DNA of 64,000 nt, taken from Oikopleura dioica (lineage: Eukaryota > Chordata > Appendicularia > Copelata > Oikopleuridae). Below the pieces are notes generated by a model. That model searched no databases. It was not told the DNA's origin and saw only the letters and a program-made list of their open reading frames with translations. The translations under genes were made by a program, and so were the position numbers. The stretch spans positions 5,895,001 through 5,959,000 of the forward strand of contig OU015567.1 of the NCBI GenBank assembly GCA_907165135.1. The letters run 5' to 3'. Shown here piece by piece: positions 10,501 to 20,855 of this stretch (positions are counted from its first letter, which is position 1; every line of letters starts with the position of its first letter).

Positions 10501-11974
10501 GTACATCGTTATCAAGTGAATGATGCTGTTCAGGCCCCAGGTCAGCGTGTCGAAGCGCCGTTCGTATTCTGGATTGTTGTTGAGTTTCTCCTTCGTCGAA
10601 CTGGGCACTAGCGCTTCGCTTTTCTCGCGACTCTGAAACTGTGAAATCTCTTCTGGAATTTCAACTTCGATCCAGTAAATCATTTGGCTGACGAAAAACG
10701 CTAATCTGCGAGAATGAAGCGTGTTCCTGACAAAATCGGAAATATAGACTAAAATCGTGGATAAAATTTGCCGGAGCTTGAATTCTTCGCCGGCTTTGAT
10801 CGACTCGCAGATTTTCAACAATCGCTGGAGGACTTCTTCTTTGTCCAGCATATTTTCTGTGTACATGTATCGCATTAAATCGTTCGCGTAATTCCAGTAG
10901 TCTTCGATTGCTTCACGAGACATTGGTTTTGCCTGATTCAGGGTTCGACAATCTGTATAGAAAGCTGAGTCAGGAACCTGAAAGATAGGGAGTACCCTTG
11001 TTTATCCTCTAACTCCCTCCATGTGTCCCCTTGTTTATCCTTGAGCATCGTAACATAAGTAATGTTACATTACCCAAAAAGAAAGGCTATGTGGCCAAAA
11101 GATGAACAAGGGGACACATGGACGGAGTAGAAGGATGAACAAGGGTACTCATTTTTGAGGAAACTGACTCAGGTTTCTACACAGGTTTTCTGAGCCCAGG
11201 CCTGATTGTTTGACTGAGGCTTTTGAGTAGGTAAATTCATGTCGGTTTGTTTGTTCCACATTTCTTCGAAGAAATCGACGACTTTTTTCGTCCACTCTGC
11301 AGTTGGATCGTTGTTCTGTCTTTTTGTTCTGGTGCTTTTGGAGGTCGCTTCTGGCATCAAAAGCGGCATGTTGTAAGCGATGAGTTTGATGTACCAAGTA
11401 GCTCTGGCGACGGGAACGTTGTGCTCCCCGAAAAGGTAGAATAGCTCGCTTTTTCGCGGCAAAAACATCGGAATCTTCGTATTTCGCTTTTTCGGATTGA
11501 GCAAGTCTTCCAGAGGAATCGAATCGGAGAGATCCTCCAGGAAGATTTTCAAGTCTCTGTGGCGATTTTGATGAGCGGCGATCCCAGGTTGGAGGATTCG
11601 GAAACTTTCTTTTGGGATTGAAACTTTTTCTTTTCGTTTTTGAAATCGTCCTGGATCTGCGAGCAGCGCAATGAATCATCTTGGATTTGCTTCAAGCTTT
11701 TTAACACGCGTTTTTCGTAAAAATTCGGCATCAGTGTTTCGTCTTCTTCGGATTTTTCGATGAACTTTTGGGTGAAAACATCTTTGGCACTGGAGGACTC
11801 GTTCGGCTGGGAGACAAGAGGGTTCAGTAACGAGAAACCGTGCTTGAGAAAGGTTGCGGAAAGTTCGTCTTCTTTTTGAAACTGATCTTGGGGGTAACGG
11901 TCGGCTGGGCCCAGGGCGCGTTTCGTGCCTTGTCGCAGCGGCTTGTCTTCGAAATACAGGCCTAATGTCGACAT
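4580..11974 (-). CDS. MED12: Mediator complex subunit 12
   Basis: MED12 is part of the Mediator kinase module with CDK8 and cyclin C. The N-terminus (ATG at 11974) has GPADRYPQDQFQKEDELSAT, matching the conserved YPQDPKQKEDELTA start where cyclin C-CDK8 activation maps. Later blocks that match are FLPRKSELFYLFGEHNVPVA, CPSALVWYEPADIRNHPGSP, CELIRHD-type FGELIRHDCFSHSMYISSLI, PIPVSVLYLSRDD, NLDIWTLRQSRL, FLNLILVCIEAHEKE, QLRLSLIGGMF and KVSPWDLIEGLK. The C-terminus is Gln/Met/Asn-rich and ends at 4580, as in the OPA/Q-rich tails of the family. Most introns are tiny. Three are long: 10953-11182 (coincides with a MITE), 9344-9824 (GC donor, contains a gene on the other strand) and about 6410-6890. 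An intron of 68 nt after FKNEKK restores frame near the N-terminus. Confidence 0.93.
9488..9495 (+). promoter_or_regulatory. TATA box of the nested small-peptide gene
   Basis: TATAAATA lies 32 bases before the ATG at 9528. This leaves room for a start site at about 9518 and a very short leader. It is on the strand opposite MED12 and inside a MED12 intron. Confidence 0.55.
9528..9743 (+). CDS. small secreted acidic peptide, nested in a MED12 intron on the opposite strand
   Basis: Single-exon 71-residue ORF. Residues 1-17 (MNLFSLISFFTATVTAG) form a clear signal peptide. The mature part, about 54 residues, is acidic, has no cysteine, and contains LQMANNYNENSLYGTPW and a Glu/Asp-rich stretch. 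A TATA box lies at 9488 and AATAAA at 9761, so the unit has its own promoter and polyadenylation signal. The whole unit fits inside the 481-nt MED12 intron 9344-9824. I do not recognise a family. A secreted peptide or precursor is the simplest reading, and no dibasic processing site is obvious. Confidence 0.65.
   Translation: MNLFSLISFFTATVTAGLITDINQLLQMANNYNENSLYGTPWKEPSKDQLFDEEPEDGLKDFMQNFNVFSI
9761..9766 (+). terminator. poly(A) signal of the nested gene
   Basis: AATAAA 18 bases after the stop codon at 9741-9743. Confidence 0.5.
10941..11197. mobile_element. MITE that forms a MED12 intron
   Basis: Terminal inverted repeats run from GGGCTCAGAAAACCTGTGTAG (minus strand, from 11197) to CTATACAG plus ATTGTCGAACCC (to 10941). 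The MED12 intron is 10953-11182, so splicing uses GT and AG at fixed places inside the repeats. The outer 12-15 bases of each repeat are exonic and translate in frame. A second palindromic element is nested inside. Confidence 0.75.
10990..11150. mobile_element. palindromic element nested in the MED12 intron MITE
   Basis: Inverted repeat with arms of about 52 nt: GAGTACCCTTGTTTATCC at the left and GGATGAACAAGGGTACTC at the right. The arms contain two copies of a CCCTTGTTTATCC-type motif. It interrupts the core of the surrounding MITE. Confidence 0.6.
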
Positions 11975-12467
11975 CGCGGCTTTTCAGAAATTTTTCTAAA
12001 AGAAAGTTTATAGTTGAAAATGCAATAAATTAAAAAAATGAGCAAAAATTAAAATTAACATTTCCCCAAATAAATTTATTGGAGAATTTTACTTACAATT
12101 TGGTTGTTTTCTTTCTTCGTTACATCTCTCTCAGCGGATTATTTCTTGAAAAAAGGGTTGAAAAGGGGCGAAAATCGCGAACGCGCCGAGGCGGCCTGAA
12201 AAAGACGCGATGGCCCGTGGGAATTTCAGGCGCGGGTGACTCATCGAACGCCATAATGCCCTTTTTTGCGCTTTGAAAAAGATTTTTTTATTCTGCAAGA
12301 CAATTGAATTAAATTGACGAGATTCTTTTATGCAGATCTGGATAAACTCGTTCAGAGAAAGCGATAGTGTACCATCATCTCTAGAATAGCGCTAGAACTT
12401 TGTTGTTTCCTTCATTTTTTCCTTCAGTTTACAAAAGCCCCATTTTTTCAATTTAGATTTTGTAAAA
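11975..12467. other. divergent intergenic region between MED12 and NME5
   Basis: 493 bp between start codons on opposite strands, so it is the likely shared promoter region. No ORF here resembles a protein. There is a GC-rich patch with TTTCAGGCGCGGGTGACTCA at about 12,222-12,241. Confidence 0.45.
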
Positions 12468-13484
12468 ATGGCCGGAAATATCGAGTTAGAGCGAACTCTG
12501 GCGATTATAAAACCTGACGCTCTTCAGGAACGAGTTTTACTTCATCCCCTTTTCAACCCTTTCCTTCAAGAATTCTGTAAAACTCGGGCCAGGACGCAGA
12601 CGAAATCCGGCGAATCATCAAAGCATCTGGCTTCTCAATTATTGCCCAGCGACAAATACATTTAGCTACCGAGCAAGCAGGCGACTTCTATGCTGAACAT
12701 TACGGAAAAGTAAGTTTTTCGCTCTTTTCTTATTTTCATGGTTTTAGATGTTTTTCACAAATCTTATGTCATTCATGTCCGGTGGTCCGATTATTGCTAT
12801 TGTTTTGGGGAAGAAAAACGCGATCGAAGACTGGCGAAAACTGATGGGGCCTACGAATCCGATGGACGCGCGGGAGCGATTCCCAGATTCGATCAGGGCG
12901 CTTTTTGGAAAAGGTACTGTAACTCCCAGCTCCCTCATTTTATCAACCTCTTTTTAGATCAAACTCAGAACTCGGTCCACGGATCGGACTCGGTCGCCTC
13001 CGCCGCTCGCGAAATTCGATTCTTCTTTCCACAAATGATCCTCGAGCCTATTCCTACTGGTCAAACTACAGAACGTTATATTGAACAGCATATTACTCCA
13101 ACATTGAATGAAGCTCTTTGCAAGGTAAGATCTCCCTTTTCTCCGCTTTGATGGGGGTTCTTCTTGGGTTAACCCGTCTTTTGGTTGGATGAGGCAAGAC
13201 ATACTGCTTTCTGATTGGCTTAAATCTCCCCATAGACCTCTCATCCTCCATTTCTTAAAATATAGGTTGAGCCTTTTAGGTTCTTTTAAGCTAATCAGAA
13301 GCCCATATCGCTCCTCAGGGCCAATCAGAAGCCACCTAACCCCAATTCCTCCCCATATTTCCCCAAATCCTTTCCTAACCCCCCTTTTTAGCTGTGCAAG
13401 GAAAAGCCTGGCGAACCAATCTCGTGGCTGGCCGAATACCTGGACCAGAACAACCCGAACAAACCCTGCGTCACTCAGCCTTGA
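12468..13484 (+). CDS. NME5: nucleoside diphosphate kinase homolog 5 (ciliary NDPK-like with Dpy-30 tail)
   Basis: NME5 is an axonemal/radial-spoke-associated NDPK-like protein of motile cilia and sperm. The protein starts MAGNIELERTLAIIKPDALQ, the NDPK first strand. It continues DADEIRRIIKASGFSII, YAEHYGK, MFFTNLMSFMSGGPIIAIVL, NPMDARERFPDSIRALFGK and NSVHGSDSVASAAREIRFFF, the last carrying the His of the NDPK active-site region. The tail ILEPIPTGQTTERYIEQHI plus WLAEYLDQNNPNKP is typical of NME5 (Dpy-30-like segment). The introns are short; the one before the last exon (about 13,123-13,391) is longer and holds CCAAT-bearing inverted repeats. THOC2 starts 146 bp downstream on the same strand. 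Confidence 0.92.
13205..13335. repeat. inverted/direct repeats with CCAAT cores in an NME5 intron
   Basis: GCTTTCTGATTGGCTTAA at about 13,206 is inverted as TTAAGCTAATCAGAAGCC at about 13,287. A third related unit, GGCCAATCAGAAGCC, follows at about 13,319. Confidence 0.45.
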
Positions 13485-13629
13485 ACTAAATTTTCATTCT
13501 GCACGAAACAAACATCCGTGATATACTTTATTTTTTCATACAAAATATATTCTATTTTATACTACGCCTGTTTCCTCTTTCTTTCTCTTCAGACGGCGAG
13601 GTCGCACTAGAAATTAGAAAAAAAGGAAA

Positions 13630-16600
13630 ATGACGAGTGTTAAAATGGACCCGACTTCGTATAATTTTCTGACGAAGGAGGTGTGTAAGGCCTGGCCGTC
13701 TTCTGGCAGAGCAGAAGTGCTCAAGCAGTTTCATGATTCTTACAGAAATGGATCGAAACATACAGTATTTTTCAATTGAAATTTTGAACAGAAGACAATT
13801 GAGATTTCTCAAAGTTGGCCTTGCCAAATAGGTGGAAATATTTTGATCCATCCTCAGAGCTTTCAAAAAAGACTACACAAAGGGCTACCAAATGCGTAAA
13901 ATAATGCACGAGCTTTTGTGGCGATACCTCGGCGAGTACGTCTCCACTGACGATATGAATCAGTGGCTTGGCAGTGCGAGCCAAGAATGTCCGGAAATTC
14001 AGTCCATATGCGTTGACGTACTGTTGGTTGTTGATGCGGAATGTTCGATTTGCGACAATGACGAGCACAAAGCCAGGCTGGCGAAATTCACGACTTTGGT
14101 TTCAAAACTCGGCGCCGAAAAAACGCTTCAAGAACGACTCGACTTGGAAACCGGCACTTTGGAAAAAGCAGGAATCATTCCAAATCAAAAGCAATTCCAA
14201 CAAAAATACATCAAGACGAAAACGCGTCTGTTTTACAAGCAGCAAAAGTTCAACTTGCTCCGTGAAGAAATTGAGGGCTACTCGAAGCTGGCTACAGAGC
14301 TATTTGAAAATAATCATCCTGAGGAAACGCTAGAGCATGTCAAGTCGCTCATCGGATGCTTCAATATTGATCCTAATCGAGTTCTCGATATTTGCTTGGA
14401 ATATCTGGAGCATTCAATAGGTAATTACCCCTTTTTACCAAAAATATCAAAAAATTGGTCCTGTTTTCGATCATCTCCTGGTTCCTGAGTAGAAATCTGT
14501 CATTTTTCTTAATAAAACAGGATCGAAATCAGGAACATGCTTTGGCAAAACACTAATAAATGCATTCAGTCTCACCAAGCGCCGCAAAAAAAGCTCATTT
14601 CCTGCTACTTGCGCCTCTGCGACTCTACGACTCTAACACATCTTCTCGGCTTCAAATTTCAATTTTACGAAAAAACCAAGACTCCCGAAAGCCTCTACCA
14701 AACAGCTGGGCTTTTGCTTCAAAGCGAAATGGTCGACCTCGACGATTTGTATCCCCATCTTTCTCCGAGCGATGCGGAAATCAGAGAGCATCATAAAAAG
14801 ACGATGGCGGCCGCGGGCGAGTTGAAAAAGCGCCTGAGCGTGGTCCAACTTGGAGACAAGAAAAAAGACGACATCAACATCGACGCGATGATGGCCCAAG
14901 AAACCAACCAGAAATTCGGGCTCGCTCGAGCGCTCGTCGTTTTAGGAAACTGGGAAACAGCTCAAGAAATCATCGAGCGCTACCCACAGTTTTGCGCAGT
15001 TTCTGATCCATCGATGGCGAAGGCGATAACCAAAAGATGTCATCAGATCATCGAACCTCTTTTCAGAAAAGTAGCGGCGAAGAAAATCGGCACAGGAAAA
15101 CCGGTCGAGGTCAAAATCGACGAAAAGTCTCAAGTCAAGGAGTTTTCCGATATCGAAACGAATTTGATGCCGATTGTCAATACTCTTGGTCCAATGCTCT
15201 CCGTTGATCCGTTGTTGTTCACCAAGATCCTGAGAATCACCAAGAGCTTCTTCCGAACCTACAAGAGCGAGGCAGAAAATGCCGATTGGCGATCTGAAAA
15301 CCGATCCACCATCGCTTCTCTTCTTTGCATAATTGAAGAGGTCTTGCTTCCATCCTTGACGATGATGGACTGCCCAGTTGTTCAATCCGAAGAGCTCTGG
15401 CAAATCTTCAAAAACATGGACTACGAGCTTCGCTACCGCCTCTACGGGCATTGGAAGAACCAAAGCTGCACCTTCCACCCGAAATTGATCGTCGCGCACG
15501 CCAAGTCCGTCGACCGAACAAAATACGTCCTCAAGCGGCTAACAAAAGACACGGTCAAGCAATCCGGTCGACAGCTCGGCAAAATCTCTCACGCTAACCC
15601 AGGCGCGCTTTTCGACACTATTTTGGTGCAAATTCAGCGTTATGACAACCTGATCGGTCCAGTCGTCGACACTTTGAAATACCTAACGAGCGTTAGCTAC
15701 GATGTTCTCATCTACTGTGTCATTGAGGCCTTGGCGAATCCGGAAAAGGAAACGATGAAAACTGATGGAACAACAATTTCCGACTGGCTTCAGAGTTTGG
15801 CAAACTTCTGCGGAACTGTTTGCAAAAAATACAGCATCGACTTGATCGGCTTGATTCAATACGTGGCGAATAAGCTTCAGACAGGATCGTCTCTTGATCT
15901 TTTGCTGCTGAAAGAAGTGGTCCAGAAGATGTCGGGAATCGAGGCCAATGTTGAGGTCACTGATGATCAGTTGAATGCGCTCTCTGGCGGCGAAATTTTG
16001 AAAACAGAAGGAGGTTATTTCGGTCAAATTCGAAACGTCAAGAAGCCAAGTTTGAGGTAAAAGCCTGAAACCTTAATAAGGTCCAAATATTTTTCAAAAA
16101 GAGGAAAAATGAGCTAGAAATAGAACCAAAATCTTCAGATTACGAGAAGTCCTGATCGAGCATAAACTCGCCCTACCTCTCTGCCTCCTTATGAGTACAC
16201 ATCGAGCTCATATCGTTTTCGAAGAAGGAGTAGGAAAACACTTGAAACTCGTCGGCAAACTTACAGATCAGTGTCACGACACTCTCTATCAATTCGGCGG
16301 TTTTCTCAGCGCAAACCTGAACATGGAAGAATACATGAAGCAAGTGCCGCCGATCGAAGAGCTTATCGAAAAGTACGGCACTCCCTGGGACGTGGCATTT
16401 TTCATCTCGAGGCAAATGTACAATCATCAGATACAGGATCAGTACCAGATCAAAGTCACTGATCAGAAAATAAACGACCAAGAAGTAAAGGTAAATTGCA
16501 TCTTTATCGACGCTTATGCAATGCTCAAGAGCGTCATAATTTGATATTTCATGCAATAAAGAGGCCTCTCGTTTATATAACCAAGGATAATTTTTGATTA

Positions 16601-19143
16601 AATAAAGCCTCGCACGCAATGTTCTTTTCAAGCTGCTGGGTTGTATAAGCGCTTATACAACGAGCAAGAATGGAAAGAGTATAGCGCGCAATGCTAATTT
16701 TATCAAGACTTATCCTCGGTTACATAAACGAGGAAGGCCTAATTATTGCATGAAATATCAAATTTTATCGATGTTTATGTAAGCGAATACATAAAAGCAA
16801 CGCTTTTACTTTTTTCTTTAGCAAAATAAGCTTATACTTCTTATTGTCTGCTTATTGTAAGTGTTAGTGTCATCATCATTATCCTTTTTTGTAGTCAGAA
16901 ATGTTCATCGACTGCGCTGATCACATCTTACTGCCAATCGCCAAGACGGTGGAATCGATGCACAAGGACAACGTCTGGCTCGACATCAGCTCCAACTTAT
17001 ACACCGCTTTTTGGACAATGACGATGTACGATATTGAAACGCCGACAGAGTCTTACGCCAAGGAAGTGAAGAAGCTTAAGGGACAGATCAAGCAACTGGA
17101 CGACAATCTGGAATTAAATTCAAGTAATTATTTACGCTACAAATAAACTAGTGGAGAATTTAAGCGCCTTATATAATCCCCTCTTCTTCCAAAAAGAATT
17201 ATATTTAATTTTTAGCAAAACGAAAACGAGAGAAAGAACGCCTCACAACTCTGATCGAAAAACTCAACGCCGAAAAACAGAAACAAGATGAGCATCAACA
17301 AATGGTTTTTGGCCGACTTCAGCGACAGTGTGAAAACTGGTTCCCTGCAAGAAACACGAAAAATGACGCGATCACTACATTCCTTCGAATTTGCCTCTTC
17401 CCGAGATGCATTTTCTCGGCTTTGGATGCTCAGTACTGTGCCAGAATGGTCCAGTTGATTCATGAATTGAGAGTTCCGAATTTCAGGTAAATATTCTTTA
17501 TTTAGAGTGATTGGTCAGGTCAAGTAAAATATTTTTATGTTGCATTTTATGCATATTAGAAGTTCAAATGGACTTTCACAATATTTTCAAACAATCAACA
17601 CTATCAATCAACCACAACGGAGAATTTTTCTGTTTTCATGAATCTTTCATTTCATAATCTGGGATATTTTTTTTAAATGTGATACCATAGTCCTCTTTCT
17701 AAGATTTTATGTAGCCTTTTGTCGGTTGAGGGCGCCACTCGCATTCATTTCCACCTGTCAAGACTCAGCGGGAGTTTTGAAAAATAACTACCCGCTTCTA
17801 GTTACATGTACCTGATCCTTATCAACCTTTTTTCAGCACTCTTCTCTGCTACGATCGAGTATTCACAGACATCAGCTACATCGCCGCCTCCCTCACCGAA
17901 AACGAAGCATCTCGTTTCGGCCGTTTCCTTTGCGGAATGCTCTCGACGATCATGCGCTGGCACTCTGATCCTGAATACTACGAAAAAGAGTGTGGCGACT
18001 TCCCAGGCTTCATCACGGTTGTCCGAACTCACAACAAAGCTAATGAGCCCAGTTCAAGAGTAAGTTTCTTTCTGAATGAAAAATATTCAGCTCCTTTCTA
18101 GGCGAACCAGCTTGATTATGAAAACTTCCGCCACGTGTGCCACAAGTGGCAGTACAAGCTCACCAAAGCTCTTGTTCTCTGCCTCGAGTCTGGCGAATAC
18201 GTTCAAATTCGAAACGCGCTGATGATTCTCACCAAGATCCTCCCCTTCTTCCCCATGGTCACTACTCTCGGAGCAGCACTAGAAAAACGCGTGGAAAAGG
18301 TGCGAAACGAAGAGAAAGACAAGCGACAGGACTTGTACGCCTTGGCGATGGGATACGCTGGACAACTGAAGGGAAGAAAGAGCGCCATGGTTCAGGAAAA
18401 TGAATTCCATACAAAAGACGTAAGTTTTTTAAACATTTTCTCTTGCTTATTTTTTTTTTCAGAAAACTCAAAAAGCACCTGCCATGAAAGAAATCCAAGA
18501 GCGAAAACGTCGAGAAGCTGCGAAAAAGCGCGAAGAAGGCAAAACTCTCTCGATGGACGTAGAAGATGCGAAAAAGGAAGAGCGAAAGGCTGAAAGTCGT
18601 TCTCGATCAAAGACAGCTGAGCGCTCCAGGGCTCGAGAAAAGAGCGAGAAGAAGGAGAAGACGGCGGAAAAAGAGAAGGAGAAAGAACCAGAACCGCCGA
18701 AAGACACGTCGAAAATGACGATGCAAGAAAGGATGGCCGAAAAGCGACGGCAGCGGGAACTCGGCATGGCAAAGAAAGAAGCGGCTGAAGAGTCGAAGGA
18801 CGATGACAGCGATAAACGAAAGCGAGCCAATCCAAGTTCTGAGCCAGGATCGCAGGAAAAATTGCCGAAGCGAGCGAAGAAAGATGACAAAGACAAAAAA
18901 GACGAGGAGAAAAAGAAGGAAGATAAGAAAGCCCAGCTCTCTGAAGCACTCGAAAAGGAAAAGAAGGAGAAAGAGGTGAATTGATATATTTCGTTTTTGA
19001 TCGTTTTAATGAGTTCCAAGGCACGATCGAAGGAAAAGTCCAAGCGGGATGAAGAGCGATCCAAGTCCAAGTCGAAATCGCGCGCCCGATCACGTGATCG
19101 TTCCGAGTCTCACTCCCGAAGCGAGCGAAAATCCCGCCGTTAG
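13630..19143 (+). CDS. THOC2: THO complex subunit 2
   Basis: THOC2 is the scaffold of the THO/TREX complex that couples transcription to mRNA export. Very strong blocks match the animal protein: [171 protein letters not shown], and [20 protein letters not shown]. The C-terminal 250 residues are a Lys/Glu/Arg/Ser-rich tail, as in vertebrates. Introns are mostly short; that at about 16,493-16,892 is long and contains a hairpin-forming repeat. A pyrimidine tract with TTCTCTTCAG at about 13,590, 40 bases before the ATG, could be a trans-splice acceptor. Confidence 0.94.
16536..16766. repeat. imperfect palindrome in a THOC2 intron
   Basis: Left arm (about 16,536-16,592, with TTGATATTTCATGCAATAAA) pairs with the right arm (about 16,705-16,766, with ATTGCATGAAATATCAAATT). 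The centre contains a perfect small palindrome, GTTGTATAAGCGCTTATACA. Confidence 0.55.
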
Positions 19144-19355
19144 TTCAATTACCGAAAATTTCAAAAAGTTCAAAACATTCAGTAAACCCGAAAAAGTTAA
19201 CCAACTTTTATCTCATTTACATGTTTAAAAAGAAAAATCAACTGCAGGAACGTTTTTTCCTGTTTCTCTACTGTACTGCCCCTTTTCACAATTTTGAATT
19301 TAGACTCAATTTATGTGCTGCACTCCTCTTTAACCCATTTAACCTGTTTAGACAA

Positions 19356-20515
19356 ATGTCGACATCGGGGCAAATCGATGGCGAAGACGCGATAGAAGCA
19401 AATGCGGACGATGAGAGTTTAGCAGGAATCGCCTCAGCTTCAGGGAGCATCAAGGAAGAACAGGACTTCGAATTGCAGCGAGAAGATAGCAAGGATGATT
19501 CCAGAGACGCAGATGTCTCCTCGGGCGAGGAAATGGACAAGAAAACTGCTAGGAAAGGGGTTGAAATATTTGTTTGATTCAATAGCGGAATAGTTGCTTT
19601 CATCCCTGAAAAAGAAAACTTTCACTAAAAAAGCGCCGAAACTCGAATCTCAACGGCGAAGAAATCGCCAACCACATCCAGCCAAACATCGAAGCCATGA
19701 AGCTCGGACTGCCAGCCGAAGTAGCCGCTAGCGTACAACTGCCAGTCCAAATGCCGGTCGTCGAAGTCGAAAGTGGAAGCCCGGCGCGCGAGTGGCCCAG
19801 CCGCTGCAGCTCGACTTACTGCGAAGCCGACGACGACCAAAGCCCTGACGACACGACCAATGCTGCCACGAAACAAACGACTGCCAGGAAGCCATCAGTT
19901 GCGCACTCGATTGCGCTAAATCCGTCGATGACCACGGCAGATGTAATCAGAAGACTGTCACAACCGACTCTTGTTCCAATCATTACCCCAGGTAAGCAAT
20001 TTCATTGATCAACTTTCCCTTGAAACTGGATCCTTGGAACTAACCCTCCTTTTTTAGTGGTCGGACCAATGTTCAGCACTCCCGCGAATCAAAGCAACCA
20101 GATGCCGCCGAGTCCAGACCGTCTGGAACTGAAGGAGCGGCTCTACAACTACACCCTCGAACCTCCCTCTCCCGGACGACTGGCGCTCAAAGGAATCGAA
20201 ACCGACGATGAAACAACAAAGCACTCGAACGACGAACCAGACCAAGATCAGCTGACCACGCCGCCAGCTGAGCTCGAAGAAGAGAACATCGAAGACAAGC
20301 AGAATCAAACAGAACAACCAAAAGGTAAAAATCGTAATTCTATTGTGATTCATTTCAAACCTACTGTAGCAGTTAAAATCTCGAACTATCAAAACCGAAG
20401 AGAAGCCAAAAACAAAAGAAGCAATCCAGAAGGACTTTCGCTGCGGCAAGAAATCGCCAATAGAAATCTCAAGAGACAAAGAACTGAAGGTAAAAAATCT
20501 CGAAATTACAGTTAA
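19356..20515 (+). CDS. unrecognised acidic, disordered protein
   Basis: Four or so exons starting MSTSGQIDGEDAIEANADDE, directly after an AG that follows TTTAACCTGTTTAG. The protein is Ser/Glu/Asp-rich, then has NGEEIANHIQPNIEAMKLGL. After a low-complexity part come two related units, PPSPDRLELKERL and PPSPGRLALKGIE. The end is basic (ANRNLKRQRTEG). No known domain was recognised; composition suggests a nuclear regulator. The final exon could also splice in phase to the exon at about 20,816 and so form an N-terminal extension of WRAP53. The promoter-like sequence in between (CCAAT boxes, TTTGGCGCGCCA) argues for two genes. Confidence 0.5.
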
Positions 20516-20855
20516 TCACTTTTTGAGCAAAAAATTTTTCGACAATATCTCTTCACTCAATTAGCGGCAGAGATCATCAGATTTTCTCATCTTTTCTCGA
20601 TTTCTACTACGAGAAGGGATTTTCATTCATTTTCGCCTTGCGCGCGTTTTGATTGGTCATTTTTCAAGTTTGGCGCGCCATTCCGACCATCGATAGCTTC
20701 ACGTGCCGCCGCCCACGGATTGGCTGAGAGAAAACACGCTTTTTCCTCTTTTTTTTTCTCCGTGAAATTTCCCCTTTTTCTATAATAAGAGATTCAACCC
20801 TAGCGATTCAGGCTCGTCAGATGGCTTTCTTGAAATCCCAAGGCTCAAGAGCCCC
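20516..20855 (+). promoter_or_regulatory. probable promoter of WRAP53
   Basis: Contains GATTGGTCA (20651), a palindromic E2F-type site TTTGGCGCGCCA (20669-20680), an E-box CACGTG (20700) and GATTGGCTG (20717), all within 75 bases. No coding potential was seen. Assignment as promoter is inference from motif clustering. Confidence 0.45.

Noticed and set aside
18392-19093. Long minus-strand open frames opposite the THOC2 tail
   Set aside because: These are shadows of the Lys/Glu-rich THOC2 coding sequence, read as Ser/Phe/Leu-rich protein on the other strand.
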